A DNA stretch of 64,000 nt from JAEUIZ01 sp046155605 (GTDB lineage Bacteria > Planctomycetota > Phycisphaerae > Phycisphaerales > UBA1924): assembly GCA_046155605.1 (NCBI GenBank), contig JBJXFQ010000133.1:1-64000 (forward strand), written 5' to 3'. This document shows positions 8,839 through 19,685 of the stretch, piece by piece. The notes beneath the pieces were generated by a model, which was not told the DNA's origin, searched no databases, and saw only the letters and a list, made by a program, of their open reading frames with translations. The position numbers were made by a program, and so were the translations under genes. Position 1 is the stretch's first letter. Each line of letters opens with the position of its first letter.

Positions 8839-9240
8839 ATGTTGAAGAGTCTTGTGGTTGCGATCGTCGGGCTCGCGTTCATGTTTCTGACGACCGGTCA
8901 GGCGCAGGCCGCGTCGACCCTGAAACTTCAGGCGGTACTTCGCGGATCGGCGACGGCGACGAAGGCGGTGGCGAAGTACGAGGAGAAGCCGCGGGGCAAC
9001 CTGACCGAACAGCGGTTCAAGGTGCAGGTCGAGCGTGCGACGCCCGGCGCGCAGTTGCCGGTGTTCGTCAACACCACGCAACTGGGGATGATCACGATCA
9101 ACCAGTTTGGCCGCGGCCAGATCGATTTGCGTGTCAACAGCGACAACCCCGGCACGAGTGTTCCGTCGCTGCCGTTCATGAAGGCGGGCGACCAGGTGCG
9201 TGTGGGCGCGATGACGGGCGCGTTCGTCCGGATCAACTGA
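8839..9240 (+). CDS. Small secreted protein, unknown function
   Basis: 133 residues with a signal peptide ending at GQAQA and a good ribosome site (GGAGAG, 6 bases before ATG). The mature part looks like one beta-sandwich-like repeat: ATKAVAKYEE, RFKVQVERATPGAQLPVF, GMITINQFGRGQIDL. No known catalytic motif is recognised. The preceding 246 bases hold no other gene. A strong hairpin with a TTCG loop follows at 9265-9290. Confidence 0.7.
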   Translation: MLKSLVVAIVGLAFMFLTTGQAQAASTLKLQAVLRGSATATKAVAKYEEKPRGNLTEQRFKVQVERATPGAQLPVFVNTTQLGMITINQFGRGQIDLRVNSDNPGTSVPSLPFMKAGDQVRVGAMTGAFVRIN

Positions 9241-9264
9241 TGGGCGAGGTGAGTGTTCGTTCGT

Positions 9265-9290
9265 CCCGCCCGGGGTTCGCCTCGGGCGGG
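9265..9290 (+). terminator. GC-rich hairpin with TTCG tetraloop, likely bidirectional terminator
   Basis: CCCGCCCGGGG, loop TTCG, CCTCGGGCGGG: an 11-bp stem with one G-T pair, followed by GCTTTGG. It lies between the convergent stops at 9240 and 9304 and could end both transcripts. The T-run is short, so efficiency is unknown. Confidence 0.6.
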
Positions 9291-9303
9291 GCTTTGGCGC
9301 GAG

Positions 9304-11864
<2,561 letters not shown>

Positions 11865-11865
<1 letters not shown>

Positions 11866-12470
11866 CAATCGTCCTCTGTGTACGCGCGGCTCATCTCCTC
11901 GACGATGGCTCGGAGGCGCTTGGTGATGCGAGCCTTGGCGCTGTACACGTCATCGATGGTCATGCCGAGTTCTTGCGCGACGGTTTCGGCTGGCACTTGC
12001 CGGAGCGCGACGAGTTCAAAGGCTTTGAGGGCCTTCTCGCCGAGTTTGCTCGTCTCGCGGAGCGTGGCCATCGCCTGGTCGAGGATGGCGCGCTGTTGGG
12101 CGGCGTCCCAGGTCTGCGCGAGACGTGCGGGATCGGAGACATCGACCATCGCGGACTCGCCGCGCCAATCGCGCTTGCGCCCGGCGGAGCGCATGAGGTC
12201 GATGGCGCGGTGGTGGGCGATGCCGACGAGCCAGGAGCGGAGACGACCCTTGCCGCGGACGTACTTGCCCGCACGGAAGTCGCGGAGGAACTCGACCATG
12301 GTCTGCTGGGCGACCTCCTGGGCGTCCTGCTCGCGGAGGCCGATGGAGACGCAAAACACCTCGATCACGCGGCGGTATCGGGCGTCGAACTCGATCCAGA
12401 CGGCGTCGCGCTTCTCGTCCTTCAATGAGTCGAGCAGGAGCGTTGTGGTATGCGTCATCGGGCCGGTCAC
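11865..12470 (-). CDS. ECF-family RNA polymerase sigma factor
   Basis: 201 residues. Region 2 is visible as IGLREQDAQEVAQQTMVEF plus RLRSWLVGIAHHRAIDLMR; region 4 as FELVALRQVPAETVAQELG with the helix-turn-helix MTIDDVYSAKARITKRL. The start is GTG at 12470 because GAGGAGG lies 6 bases upstream, while the internal ATG at 12458 has no ribosome site. It is translationally coupled to the kinase at 9304-11865. It diverges from the DUF4198-like gene at 12576. Confidence 0.9.
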
Positions 12471-12476
12471 GAGAGA

Positions 12477-12483
12477 CCTCCTC
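12477..12483 (-). promoter_or_regulatory. Ribosome binding site deciding a GTG start
   Basis: GAGGAGG on the minus strand, 6 bases before GTG at 12470. It selects the GTG over the ATG at 12458 for the ECF sigma factor. Confidence 0.7.
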
Positions 12484-12575
12484 GTGAGGAGATTGTACAG
12501 ACTCGCGAGAGCCCGGTTCGGGGCACCGACTCCGAACGGGAAGGGGGGGCTTGGCGCGTGCTGTACGATGGAGGG

Positions 12576-13334
12576 ATGAACAGCGTCCTAAAGGCGGTGG
12601 CGATGGCGTGTCTGGCGGCGTGCGTGTCTGCGCGCGGCCAGGCCATTCCGTGGTTGGAACCCTTCGGGGGCGACGGCCCGGTGCGGTTCCGGGTCGTCGT
12701 GGACGGACCGCGGGGCGTGGAAGCGGTGCCGGCGCGAGCGGCATCGTGGTACTTCGAGCGGACCGAAGAGGCCCAGATCAACGCTCCCGAAGTGCCTTCC
12801 GAGGTGCCGGGCGCGGACGGCCAGACGGGTGTGCGGACCTCGTCGCTGCGGGGGCCGGGGATCATCGGCGTGGACTTCAAGCCCGAAGAGACGGAGGAGC
12901 CGGCGGCGCGGGCACGCGAACTCGCGGGCGCGGCGATTCGGGATCGGATTCCCGAGCAGGGAACGGTGCGGGTTCGACGGGTCCACTCGATGAAACTCGT
13001 GATCGGCGGGGGCGCGGCGGCGACGAGCAAGGCCGCGCAGGCCGTGGAACTCCAGCCGATGGCCGACCCGGCGGGGGCGAGCGTGGGCTCTGATCTGCCG
13101 CTGCGGACGCTCGTGGACGGCGCGAAGGCGGGCGGGGTCGAGGTGGAGGCTCGCCGGGTGGCAGACGAGGCCAAGCCGAGAGGGCTGACCAGCAGTGCCG
13201 ATGGCATCGTGAACCTTCGGATCGATGCCGAGGGGCTGTGGCTCATCACGATGCGGCGGGCGTCGCTCGAGGCCGACGGCACACTCGTGGTTCGAACGGC
13301 GTCGCTGGTCGTTCATCTGGGAGGTGGGCGATGA
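12576..13334 (+). CDS. Exported DUF4198-like protein
   Basis: 252 residues with signal peptide MNSVLKAVAMACLAACVSARGQ. The C-terminal half matches the layout of DUF4198 (NikM-like, Ig-type) proteins: LQPMADPAGASVGSDLPLR, VDGAKAGGVEVEARR, SSADGIVNLRIDAEGLWLITM. In other bacteria this domain accompanies nickel/cobalt uptake, but no transporter is adjacent here, so a metal role is not supported locally. The stop overlaps the start of the BNR-dockerin gene (ATGA at 13331), so the two products are probably made together. Confidence 0.65.
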   Translation: MNSVLKAVAMACLAACVSARGQAIPWLEPFGGDGPVRFRVVVDGPRGVEAVPARAASWYFERTEEAQINAPEVPSEVPGADGQTGVRTSSLRGPGIIGVDFKPEETEEPAARARELAGAAIRDRIPEQGTVRVRRVHSMKLVIGGGAAATSKAAQAVELQPMADPAGASVGSDLPLRTLVDGAKAGGVEVEARRVADEAKPRGLTSSADGIVNLRIDAEGLWLITMRRASLEADGTLVVRTASLVVHLGGGR

Positions 13335-15583
13335 GCACATTCGCGCGCGGCATCATTGTGCTGGCGCTCACGGGCGCGGCGCACGGGCAGGCATGGACGG
13401 CGCTCGGCCCCGCGCCGCTCTCGGGCTTCGGAGGCGCGACGGGCCGGGTCTCGGCGCTCGCCACCAGCCTGACGGACGCCTCGACGGTGTATGTCGGGGG
13501 CGCGGACGGCGGGGTCTGGCGGACGTCGGACGCGGGCGCGACGTGGACGCCGCTGACCGACCAGGCGGCAACGACGGCGATCGGCGCGCTCGCGCTGGAG
13601 CCCGGGAACGAGCAGATCATCTACGCGGGCACGGGTGAGGCCAACTTCGCCAACCACAGCCGGTACGGGCTGGGGTTGCTTAAGTCGATCGACGGCGGGG
13701 CGACGTGGGCGCTGCTCGCGAGGGAGACTTTCGGCGGGCGGTGCTTCTCGCGCATCGTCATCGATCCCGTGTCGCCCAATCGCCTCTACGCGTCGGTGAC
13801 GAGGGCCGGGGGCTTCCCGGAGTTGGCGGCGGCGAAGGGGCACCCCGGCGCGCTGGGGCCGCGGGGCGTGTTCGCGTCGTCAGACGGGGGCGCGACGTGG
13901 TCTTTGCTGGGGGGCGGGCTGCCCTCGCTTGACGCGACGGACCTGGTGATGGACCCGATCGATCCGGCCACGATGTACGCCGCGATCGGCCGCATCTTCG
14001 GCAACGCCGCGAACGGGATCTACAAGACGACCGACCGCGGCGCGTCGTGGGTCAGGCTCGGCGACGGGCTGCCGACGGCCGGCGTCGGACGTATCAGCCT
14101 CGCGGTGGCACCGAGCAACCGGAACCGGCTGTACGCGCTCGTGACCGCCGCGAGCGACGCGACCGGCGGGGGCGCGACGGTACTCGGCGGCTTCCGATCG
14201 GACAACGCGGGCGCGACGTGGTTCGCCGTCCCCGTGCCGTCGATCCAGAGCACCTACGGCTGGTATCTCTCGGTCGTCGCGGTGTCGCCAACAAACGCGG
14301 ACGTGGTCTGGATGGGCGGGCTCTCGATGGTGCGGAGCGACAACACCGGCGCGACCTGGCTGACCGTCACGCCCCCGCACGTCGATGTCCATGCGCTGGC
14401 CTTTGACGCAGCGGGCCGCCTCTGGTGCGGGAACGACGGGGGCGTGCATCGCACGTCCAACGGCGGCGGCGCGTGGCAGGGGTTCAACGCCGGGCTCGGC
14501 ACCGCGCAGTTCTACGCCGGCATTTCCATCCACCCCACCGATGCGAACTATGTTATCGGGGGGTTGCAGGACAACGGGTCGGTGCGTCGGACTACGGCCT
14601 CGCTTACATGGGGTTCGTTCTTGGGCGGTGACGGCGGGTGGACGCAACTCGACCCGCGCGCGCCGAGCACCGTCTGGGCCGAGTTCCAGGGCACGGGCAA
14701 CCTGTATCGATCGACGAACGGCGGCGTCTCGACATCGGCGATGGGCATCGGCCTGGCCGGTCGCAACTGCTTCCTCCCGCCCTACCTCATCCATCCCACC
14801 GACTCGTCGATCATGTACTACGCGACGGAGCGGGTGTATCGGTCAACGGACGGAGGGGCCGCGTGGCTCCCTTTGAGCCCGGACCTTACTGGCGGAGGCA
14901 GCGCGGCGATTCGCGCGCTGGCGATCTCTCCCTCCGAGCCGAGCCGGCTGTACGCGGCGACCAACGACGGGCGATTCCTCGCGTCGTCCGACGGCGGGGC
15001 GACGTTTGCGCTGCGGCTTAGCGGGCTGCCTGGCTGGCCGCGAGTAACGCGGGAGATCGAGGTCGATCCGCGCGACGGGCGCACGGTGTACCTCGCGGGG
15101 GCTGGCTTCGGGGTGTCGCAGGTGCGCCGATCCACCGACGCGGGGCAGACGTGGGACGTGCTCGACGGCGATTTGCCGGACCTGCCGGTGAACGTGGTGG
15201 CGGTGGATTCGCTCGGGCCGGCACCGATCCTCTACGCGGGGACGGACGCGGGGCTGTATCGCAGCGTGGACGAGGGGCTGCGCTGGCGGCGCTATGGCTC
15301 GGGCTTGCCGCGGGCGGCAGTGATCGACGTGCGAATTGACGTGGCTCGCTCGCGCGTGGTGCTGGCGACGCAGGGCCGGGGCGCGTGGGCGGCGGCGCAC
15401 CGCGCGTGCTACGCGGACATGGACGACGACGGGTCGCTGACGGTCAATGACTTCGTGGAGTTTGTGAACGCCGTGGCCGCCGGGCAGGCGCGGGCGAACT
15501 GCGACCAGAGCACGACCCCGCCGACGCTGAACGTCGTGGACTTCGTGTGCTTCCTGAACGCCTTTGCGGCGGGGTGCGGGTAG
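13331..15583 (+). CDS. Secreted BNR/Asp-box beta-propeller protein with hybrid dockerin tail
   Basis: 750 residues; signal peptide MSTFARGIIVLALTGAAHGQ. The body has at least eight Asp-box repeats of the S-x-D-x-G-x-T-W type (TSDAGATWTPL, SIDGGATWALL, SSDGGATWSLL, STDAGQTWDVL), the sortilin/sialidase-like propeller family, without recognisable sialidase catalytic residues. The C-terminus has two dockerin repeats of different kinds: DMDDDGSLTVNDFVEF, a classical calcium loop, then ANCDQST...LNVVDFVCF, the cysteine type. It is co-translated with the upstream DUF4198-like gene. Probably a surface-associated binding protein. Confidence 0.82.
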   Translation: MSTFARGIIVLALTGAAHGQAWTALGPAPLSGFGGATGRVSALATSLTDASTVYVGGADGGVWRTSDAGATWTPLTDQAATTAIGALALEPGNEQIIYAGTGEANFANHSRYGLGLLKSIDGGATWALLARETFGGRCFSRIVIDPVSPNRLYASVTRAGGFPELAAAKGHPGALGPRGVFASSDGGATWSLLGGGLPSLDATDLVMDPIDPATMYAAIGRIFGNAANGIYKTTDRGASWVRLGDGLPTAGVGRISLAVAPSNRNRLYALVTAASDATGGGATVLGGFRSDNAGATWFAVPVPSIQSTYGWYLSVVAVSPTNADVVWMGGLSMVRSDNTGATWLTVTPPHVDVHALAFDAAGRLWCGNDGGVHRTSNGGGAWQGFNAGLGTAQFYAGISIHPTDANYVIGGLQDNGSVRRTTASLTWGSFLGGDGGWTQLDPRAPSTVWAEFQGTGNLYRSTNGGVSTSAMGIGLAGRNCFLPPYLIHPTDSSIMYYATERVYRSTDGGAAWLPLSPDLTGGGSAAIRALAISPSEPSRLYAATNDGRFLASSDGGATFALRLSGLPGWPRVTREIEVDPRDGRTVYLAGAGFGVSQVRRSTDAGQTWDVLDGDLPDLPVNVVAVDSLGPAPILYAGTDAGLYRSVDEGLRWRRYGSGLPRAAVIDVRIDVARSRVVLATQGRGAWAAAHRACYADMDDDGSLTVNDFVEFVNAVAAGQARANCDQSTTPPTLNVVDFVCFLNAFAAGCG

Positions 15584-15613
15584 GGGCGGCGGTTGTGTAC
15601 TTGGCCTCTGGAC

Positions 15614-15633
15614 CCGATCGCGCGAACGATCGG
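15614..15633 (+). repeat. REP-like hairpin A
   Basis: CCGATCG, loop CGCGAA, CGATCGG: a perfect 7-bp stem about 140 bases beyond the RAYT stop. It differs by one loop base from the hairpin inside the PDH E2 gene at 60922-60941. Confidence 0.7.
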
Positions 15634-15677
15634 ACATAACTTCCATTCGCGCTCCTCTTGAGCCTATCACGATTATT

Positions 15678-15700
15678 GGGCCTGTCACGCAAGCGATCGG
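15678..15700 (+). repeat. Left inverted repeat flanking the RAYT gene
   Basis: Its last 15 bases, CACGCAAGCGATCGG (15686-15700), are the exact reverse complement of 16284-16298 on the other side of the transposase gene. Over 23 bases 19 positions match. The repeat also has a weak internal hairpin. Confidence 0.7.
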
Positions 15701-15773
15701 AGGTGCCTGTCCGGCCGCAGGCTCGGCCGGATCAAGCACGCACCACGCGTGCGTCGTCCGTCCGAGGCGTTGC

Positions 15774-16241
15774 CTATTGCCGGTCATTCACATAATCAAC
15801 CGCCAATGCCAGCGATCGTTGATCGAACAGGTGTCTGGTGCTTCCCTCGCGCGTCCAGACCCGCTCCCTTCCGCGCAGGCCCGCCTCGCGCAGGCGTCGT
15901 GTCGCCCACGATTTCAACTGCGCCATGACGATCTCGGGTCGCGAGCCCTCGTTTGAGACAACGCAGTGTACGTGGTTCGTGCGGACGTTGAGCGCGAGGA
16001 GTTTCCAGCGCGCGTGCTCACAATGGTCGCGAACCGCGTGCGCGACGACGCGGCGCGCGTCATCGTCTAGGACTCGCGCGTCGCTCTCCGATCGGTCGCG
16101 GCTCGCCCGCTCCACCTTGGCGTCCGGCGCGTTGATCGGTGTTCCGAACTCGTTGTGCTCGTGGTCGACCCAGCCCCGTTCGTCGCCCGGAAGCCAAGTC
16201 CCGTGGCAGGTCCATGTGAGCAGGTAGGCGAGGGCGGCCAT
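15774..16241 (-). CDS. REP-associated tyrosine transposase (RAYT, Y1/HUH family)
   Basis: 155 residues from ATG 16241 (MAALAYLLTWTCHGTWL). HUH motif: NHVHCVV. N-terminal family pattern: TWTCHGTWLPGD. A candidate catalytic tyrosine lies near the end in AVDYVNDRQ. These are single-copy, domesticated relatives of IS200/IS605 transposases that process REP hairpins. The gene is bracketed by inverted repeats at 15678-15700 and 16284-16306 plus hairpin A, as expected for a RAYT with its own REP sequences. Length and motifs look intact. An in-frame TTG at 16277 would add 12 residues and is less likely. Confidence 0.85.
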   Translation of the reverse strand: MAALAYLLTWTCHGTWLPGDERGWVDHEHNEFGTPINAPDAKVERASRDRSESDARVLDDDARRVVAHAVRDHCEHARWKLLALNVRTNHVHCVVSNEGSRPEIVMAQLKSWATRRLREAGLRGRERVWTREGSTRHLFDQRSLALAVDYVNDRQ

Positions 16242-16283
16242 GCGAAGATCGTTCCGAATCGCGGGTGAGTATGTCAAGGCGGA

Positions 16284-16306
16284 CCGATCGCTTGCGTGAT
16301 CGGCTC
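16284..16306 (+). repeat. Right inverted repeat / REP-like hairpin C
   Basis: CCGATC, loop GCTTGCGT, GATCGG (16284-16303), immediately upstream of the RAYT gene start. Reverse-complement partner of 15678-15700. Confidence 0.7.
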
Positions 16307-16311
16307 TATCG

Positions 16312-17718
16312 CTACCCCTTCGCCCCCGCCGTCACCCGCACCGCCACATACGTCGGCTTCACGCGCTTCTCGAACTCCGCGCGGTACTTGTTGATGATCG
16401 TGCGCACGGCCCAGTTGTTGCCGTCGGCAAGGCCGCAGATCGTGGTGCCGGGCATCGTGCCCATGCTCGTGGCGATCTCCAGCGCCAGGTCAAGGTCCTT
16501 GGTCTTGGCGTTCCCTTCCTCGATCCGGCACAGCAACTGGTACAGCCACCCGCTGCCCTCGCGGCACGGCGTGCATTGCCCGCAACTCTCGTGCTTGAAG
16601 AACCGCGCGATGTTCCGCGCCACCGCCACCATGTCCGTGTCCTCGTCGAAGACCGTGGGGCAGGCCGTGCCGAGGCCGAGCACGTTGCACTTGCGGCCGA
16701 CGTCGAAGTCGAGTTCGGCGTCGAACTGGTCGGGGCCAAGGATGCCCATCGAGACGCCGCCGGCGATCGCGCCCTTGAACTTCTTGCCGCCGCGCATCCC
16801 GAGGCAGTAGTGGTTCACCAGGTCCGAGAGTTTGATCCCCAAGTCGCACTCGTAGACGCCGGGGCGATTGACGTGGCCCGAGACGCCCATGAGTTTGGTG
16901 CCCCACGACGGCGGGCCGCCCACCGTCGAGCTGCATCCCTGCTTGCTGAACCACTCCCAGCCGTGCTCGATGATGCTCGGCACGTGGCAGAGGGTTTCGG
17001 TGTTGTTGATGATCGTGGGCTTGCCGAAGAGGCCCTTGACGGCGGGGAAGGGTGGCTTGATCCGCGGCCATCCGCGCTTGCCCTCCAGGGCTTCGAGCAG
17101 ACCCGTCTCCTCGCCGCAGATGTAGGCCCCCGCGCCGCGGTGGACGTAGCAATCGACCTTCCACGGCTCGCCGGTGGCGGTTGTAGCACCTGAGAGGAGT
17201 CCGTTGCCGCCGAAGATGCCGTGGGCGTAGGCCTCCTTGATCGCCTGCTCGGTCACTTTGGCCTGGTGGTGGTATTCACCACGGATGAAGATGAAGGCCG
17301 TCTTGAGCCGGCACGCGTAGCAGGCGATGGCGATGCCCTCGAGTTGCAGGTGCGGGTCAAAGTCGAGCAGCAGGCGGTCCTTGAACGTGCCGGGCTCGGA
17401 TTCGTCGGCATTGACCGCGAGATATCGCTGGCCGGGGTCGCCGGGCTTGCCGTCCTGGCCGGGCGCGACCTTGGGGAGGAAGGTCCACTTGAGCCCGGTG
17501 GGGAATCCCGCGCCGCCGCGCCCGCGGAGTTGGGATTTCTTGACCTCCTCGACCACCTCTTCGGGCTTCATGGTCAGGGCCTTCTTCAGGCCCTGGTAGC
17601 CGCCGGTCTTGACGTATTCGTCGTAGGAAACGACGTGGCGGTCGGCCTCTTTCCCGTGGGGAAAGGTGGGGATTCGCTTGGTGAGGATGGGGAACGCGGT
17701 CTTGGGGATGAAGGGCAT
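16312..17718 (-). CDS. nuoF: NADH-quinone oxidoreductase subunit F
   Basis: 468 residues from ATG 17718 (MPFIPKTAF). This is the NADH- and FMN-binding subunit of complex I. Visible marks: RGRGGAGFPTGLKW (NADH/FMN glycine loop), NADESEPGTFKDR, GAYICGEETGLLEALEG, and ESCGQCTPCREG plus a later Cys for the N3 [4Fe-4S] cluster. No nuoE, nuoG or other nuo gene is adjacent, so this is an isolated copy. It could be the sole complex I subunit placed outside the main operon or the diaphorase subunit of another NAD-linked enzyme. Confidence 0.9.
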   Translation of the reverse strand: MPFIPKTAFPILTKRIPTFPHGKEADRHVVSYDEYVKTGGYQGLKKALTMKPEEVVEEVKKSQLRGRGGAGFPTGLKWTFLPKVAPGQDGKPGDPGQRYLAVNADESEPGTFKDRLLLDFDPHLQLEGIAIACYACRLKTAFIFIRGEYHHQAKVTEQAIKEAYAHGIFGGNGLLSGATTATGEPWKVDCYVHRGAGAYICGEETGLLEALEGKRGWPRIKPPFPAVKGLFGKPTIINNTETLCHVPSIIEHGWEWFSKQGCSSTVGGPPSWGTKLMGVSGHVNRPGVYECDLGIKLSDLVNHYCLGMRGGKKFKGAIAGGVSMGILGPDQFDAELDFDVGRKCNVLGLGTACPTVFDEDTDMVAVARNIARFFKHESCGQCTPCREGSGWLYQLLCRIEEGNAKTKDLDLALEIATSMGTMPGTTICGLADGNNWAVRTIINKYRAEFEKRVKPTYVAVRVTAGAKG

Positions 17719-17847
17719 GGGGCGGATTGTAGAGGGAAGGGCGCGGGGCACCAAGCGGCGACGTTGCGGGCACGCAGACGGGTCGTGTTGGTCCGCAACC
17801 TGCCCGTGGTCTGTGCGTATAACCAGGCAACAAGCGGAGACTTTACC

Positions 17848-18675
17848 ATGAATCGACGCGCGTTCGCTCTGGTGGAGTTGGTGGTGTCGGTCGTCACGCT
17901 CACGGTGCTGCTAGCGGTCCTGCTGCCGGTGGCCCATCGCAAGCGACAGGGCGATGGGCTGGCGATGTCGCTGAACAATCTCCGGCAGATCACCGCGGCG
18001 AACACGGCGTACTACGCCGACTCCGGCTGGGCAGCGCTGCGAGGAGCCAGATACTCAAGCGGCCAGATCACCGTCGGCTGGGACACCTGGAATCACGGAG
18101 GCAAGAACGCGAGTTCATTCTGGAGCAGCAACTTTGAGGAGTCGGCCTATAGCCGTCCCCTGAACGCGTACCTATACCCAGCAAGGATCCCGCAGCCGCC
18201 CGGGTACTTCAACAACCATGTGAACGGTGCCTGGACCCTGAACACGGGCACCCCGACGCCCGAGCAGCGAAACGGGCTTCAGGTGCGTGTCTTCAAGTCG
18301 CCCGGCGATGTGGAGACGCGGCAACGATCGTGGCCCAACCCGACGCCCGGCCTTTCCGCGTATGACGATGTCGGAACAAGCTATCTGATCAACATGAAGT
18401 GGTGGGACATGCCCGGTCTGCCAAGCAGTTTCACGTTGAAGTATCAGGAGGGCTGCATGAGGATCCGCAATCTCTTCGGCATGTCGTCGGACTACGTTTA
18501 CGTCACGGACCAGATTGGGGACATCCTGCCCAACGTCTCTTCGCCGACCTACTCCCTCCCAGGCGAGTTTGGCAAGACCAACGCCTCCGCGCTGGGCTTC
18601 CTCGACGGTCGTGCGGAGTATCGGCAGCTCCTCCAAGGTGCCGCGTCGGGTCCGGGATACACGTTCTTTCCATAA
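17848..18675 (+). CDS. Prepilin-type N-terminal cleavage protein, paralogue of 19686-20525
   Basis: 275 residues; start at MNRRAFALVELVVSVVTL with GGAG 8 bases upstream. Prepilin-like leader with Ala at -1 and Glu at +5, then one hydrophobic helix. The globular part contains FKSPGDV, WPNPTPG, YDDVGTSY, MKWWDMPG and FLDGRAEY, shared almost word for word with the protein at 19686. It ends SGPGYTFFP; the paralogue ends SGPGYTFIP. Role unknown; inferred pseudopilin-like surface or periplasmic protein. Confidence 0.8.
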   Translation: MNRRAFALVELVVSVVTLTVLLAVLLPVAHRKRQGDGLAMSLNNLRQITAANTAYYADSGWAALRGARYSSGQITVGWDTWNHGGKNASSFWSSNFEESAYSRPLNAYLYPARIPQPPGYFNNHVNGAWTLNTGTPTPEQRNGLQVRVFKSPGDVETRQRSWPNPTPGLSAYDDVGTSYLINMKWWDMPGLPSSFTLKYQEGCMRIRNLFGMSSDYVYVTDQIGDILPNVSSPTYSLPGEFGKTNASALGFLDGRAEYRQLLQGAASGPGYTFFP

Positions 18676-18973
18676 TCCGGCGCGAGTTTCCGTACACAGC
18701 TAGAAACCTCGCTGGGCGGTATTCGCGATGCTGACGCTCCGACTCGGGACTGCCGAACTCTCTCTGTTCCAACTCATCTGGTGCGCTGCGCCACCGCGGA
18801 GCGGGCCATGCCGGAGAATCCCAGTTCAACCCGGATTGATCCAACCGTCGTGGATGCGGGGTCGTCGCCGCCGGTGTTCGAGGCACCGGAGCGGGTGGTG
18901 GCGGTCAGACTCGGCGGTGCGATCGGCGCGGGCGGATGCGACGGCGGTGCAGGGGCTGCGGAGCGGCGAGGGC

Positions 18974-19081
18974 GCACCGATCCTGGCCTCAGCACCGATC
19001 CTCGGCTCGGCACCGATCCTGACCTCAGCCCCGATGACCACATCGACGCCGATTCCGGCCTCAACGCCGATCGATGTCCAT
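18974..19081 (+). repeat. 18-bp minisatellite, six units
   Basis: Six consecutive 18-base units of the form GCACCGATCCTGGCCTCA; the first three are near-identical, the last three diverged. Because 18 is a multiple of three, the minus strand reads as hexapeptides of the IGAEVR / IGAEPR / IGAEAR type, like a left-handed beta-helix, but the frame has no convincing start and no family-length body. The rest of the 421-base gap 18676-19096 shows no gene I can support. Confidence 0.7.
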
Positions 19082-19096
19082 CAGCCCGCTCGCGTG

Positions 19097-19444
19097 CTAC
19101 TTGACGCCGAGGAGTTCGATCTCGAAGACGAGCGTTGACTTGGCGGGAATGATGACCTTGTGGCCGTCGCGGACGGGACGGTCGCCGTAGCCGAGTTCGT
19201 GGGGGATGGTGAGCTTACGTTTCCCGCCGACCTTCATGCCGGGGATGCCCTGCTGCCAGCCGGCGATGAGGCTGCGGAGCGGGAAGGTGGCGGGCTCGTT
19301 GCGTTTGTGGCTCGAGTCGAACTCGGTGCCGTCGGTCAGGGTGCCGCGATAGTGGATGGTGACGGTGGCGCCGGCGGGGCAATCGGTGCCGGTGCCTGTC
19401 ACGAGGTCTTCGATGATGAGGCCGGAGGGGGAAGTCATCGCCAT
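19097..19444 (-). CDS. FKBP-type peptidyl-prolyl cis-trans isomerase
   Basis: 115 residues; start ATG 19444 (MAMTSPSGL), with AGGA about 9 bases upstream. A complete single FKBP domain: VTIHYRGTLTDGTEFDSS, LIAGWQQGIPGMKVGGKRKL, IPHELGYGD and VFEIELLGV. There is no signal peptide, so it acts in the cytosol. It lies between the two paralogous prepilin-like genes, on the opposite strand. Confidence 0.92.
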   Translation of the reverse strand: MAMTSPSGLIIEDLVTGTGTDCPAGATVTIHYRGTLTDGTEFDSSHKRNEPATFPLRSLIAGWQQGIPGMKVGGKRKLTIPHELGYGDRPVRDGHKVIIPAKSTLVFEIELLGVK

Positions 19445-19685
19445 GGGACTGTTCCTGGGGGTGGGTGGTGGGGCGAGGGGGGTTGGGCGAGGTGGAGGAG
19501 TGACGGCGGTAGGGCGGATCGTAGAGCGGGGACTGGCCCCAAAGGCGATGGGACAGGGGCTCAAGGCATGGAACGGCGGCCAAGGGCGAGCGGCGTCATG
19601 TGTGGCGGCGGAGTGTGCGGGCGGAGTGCTGCAGCCTCACCCGATCGCGGGCCGTATACTTTTTACCCAAGCGGAGGCCACCCCC

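Noticed and set aside
18728..19138. Plus-strand frame with APILAS-type hexapeptides
   Set aside because: It is produced by the 18-bp minisatellite, runs across the FKBP gene end, and has no family resemblance.
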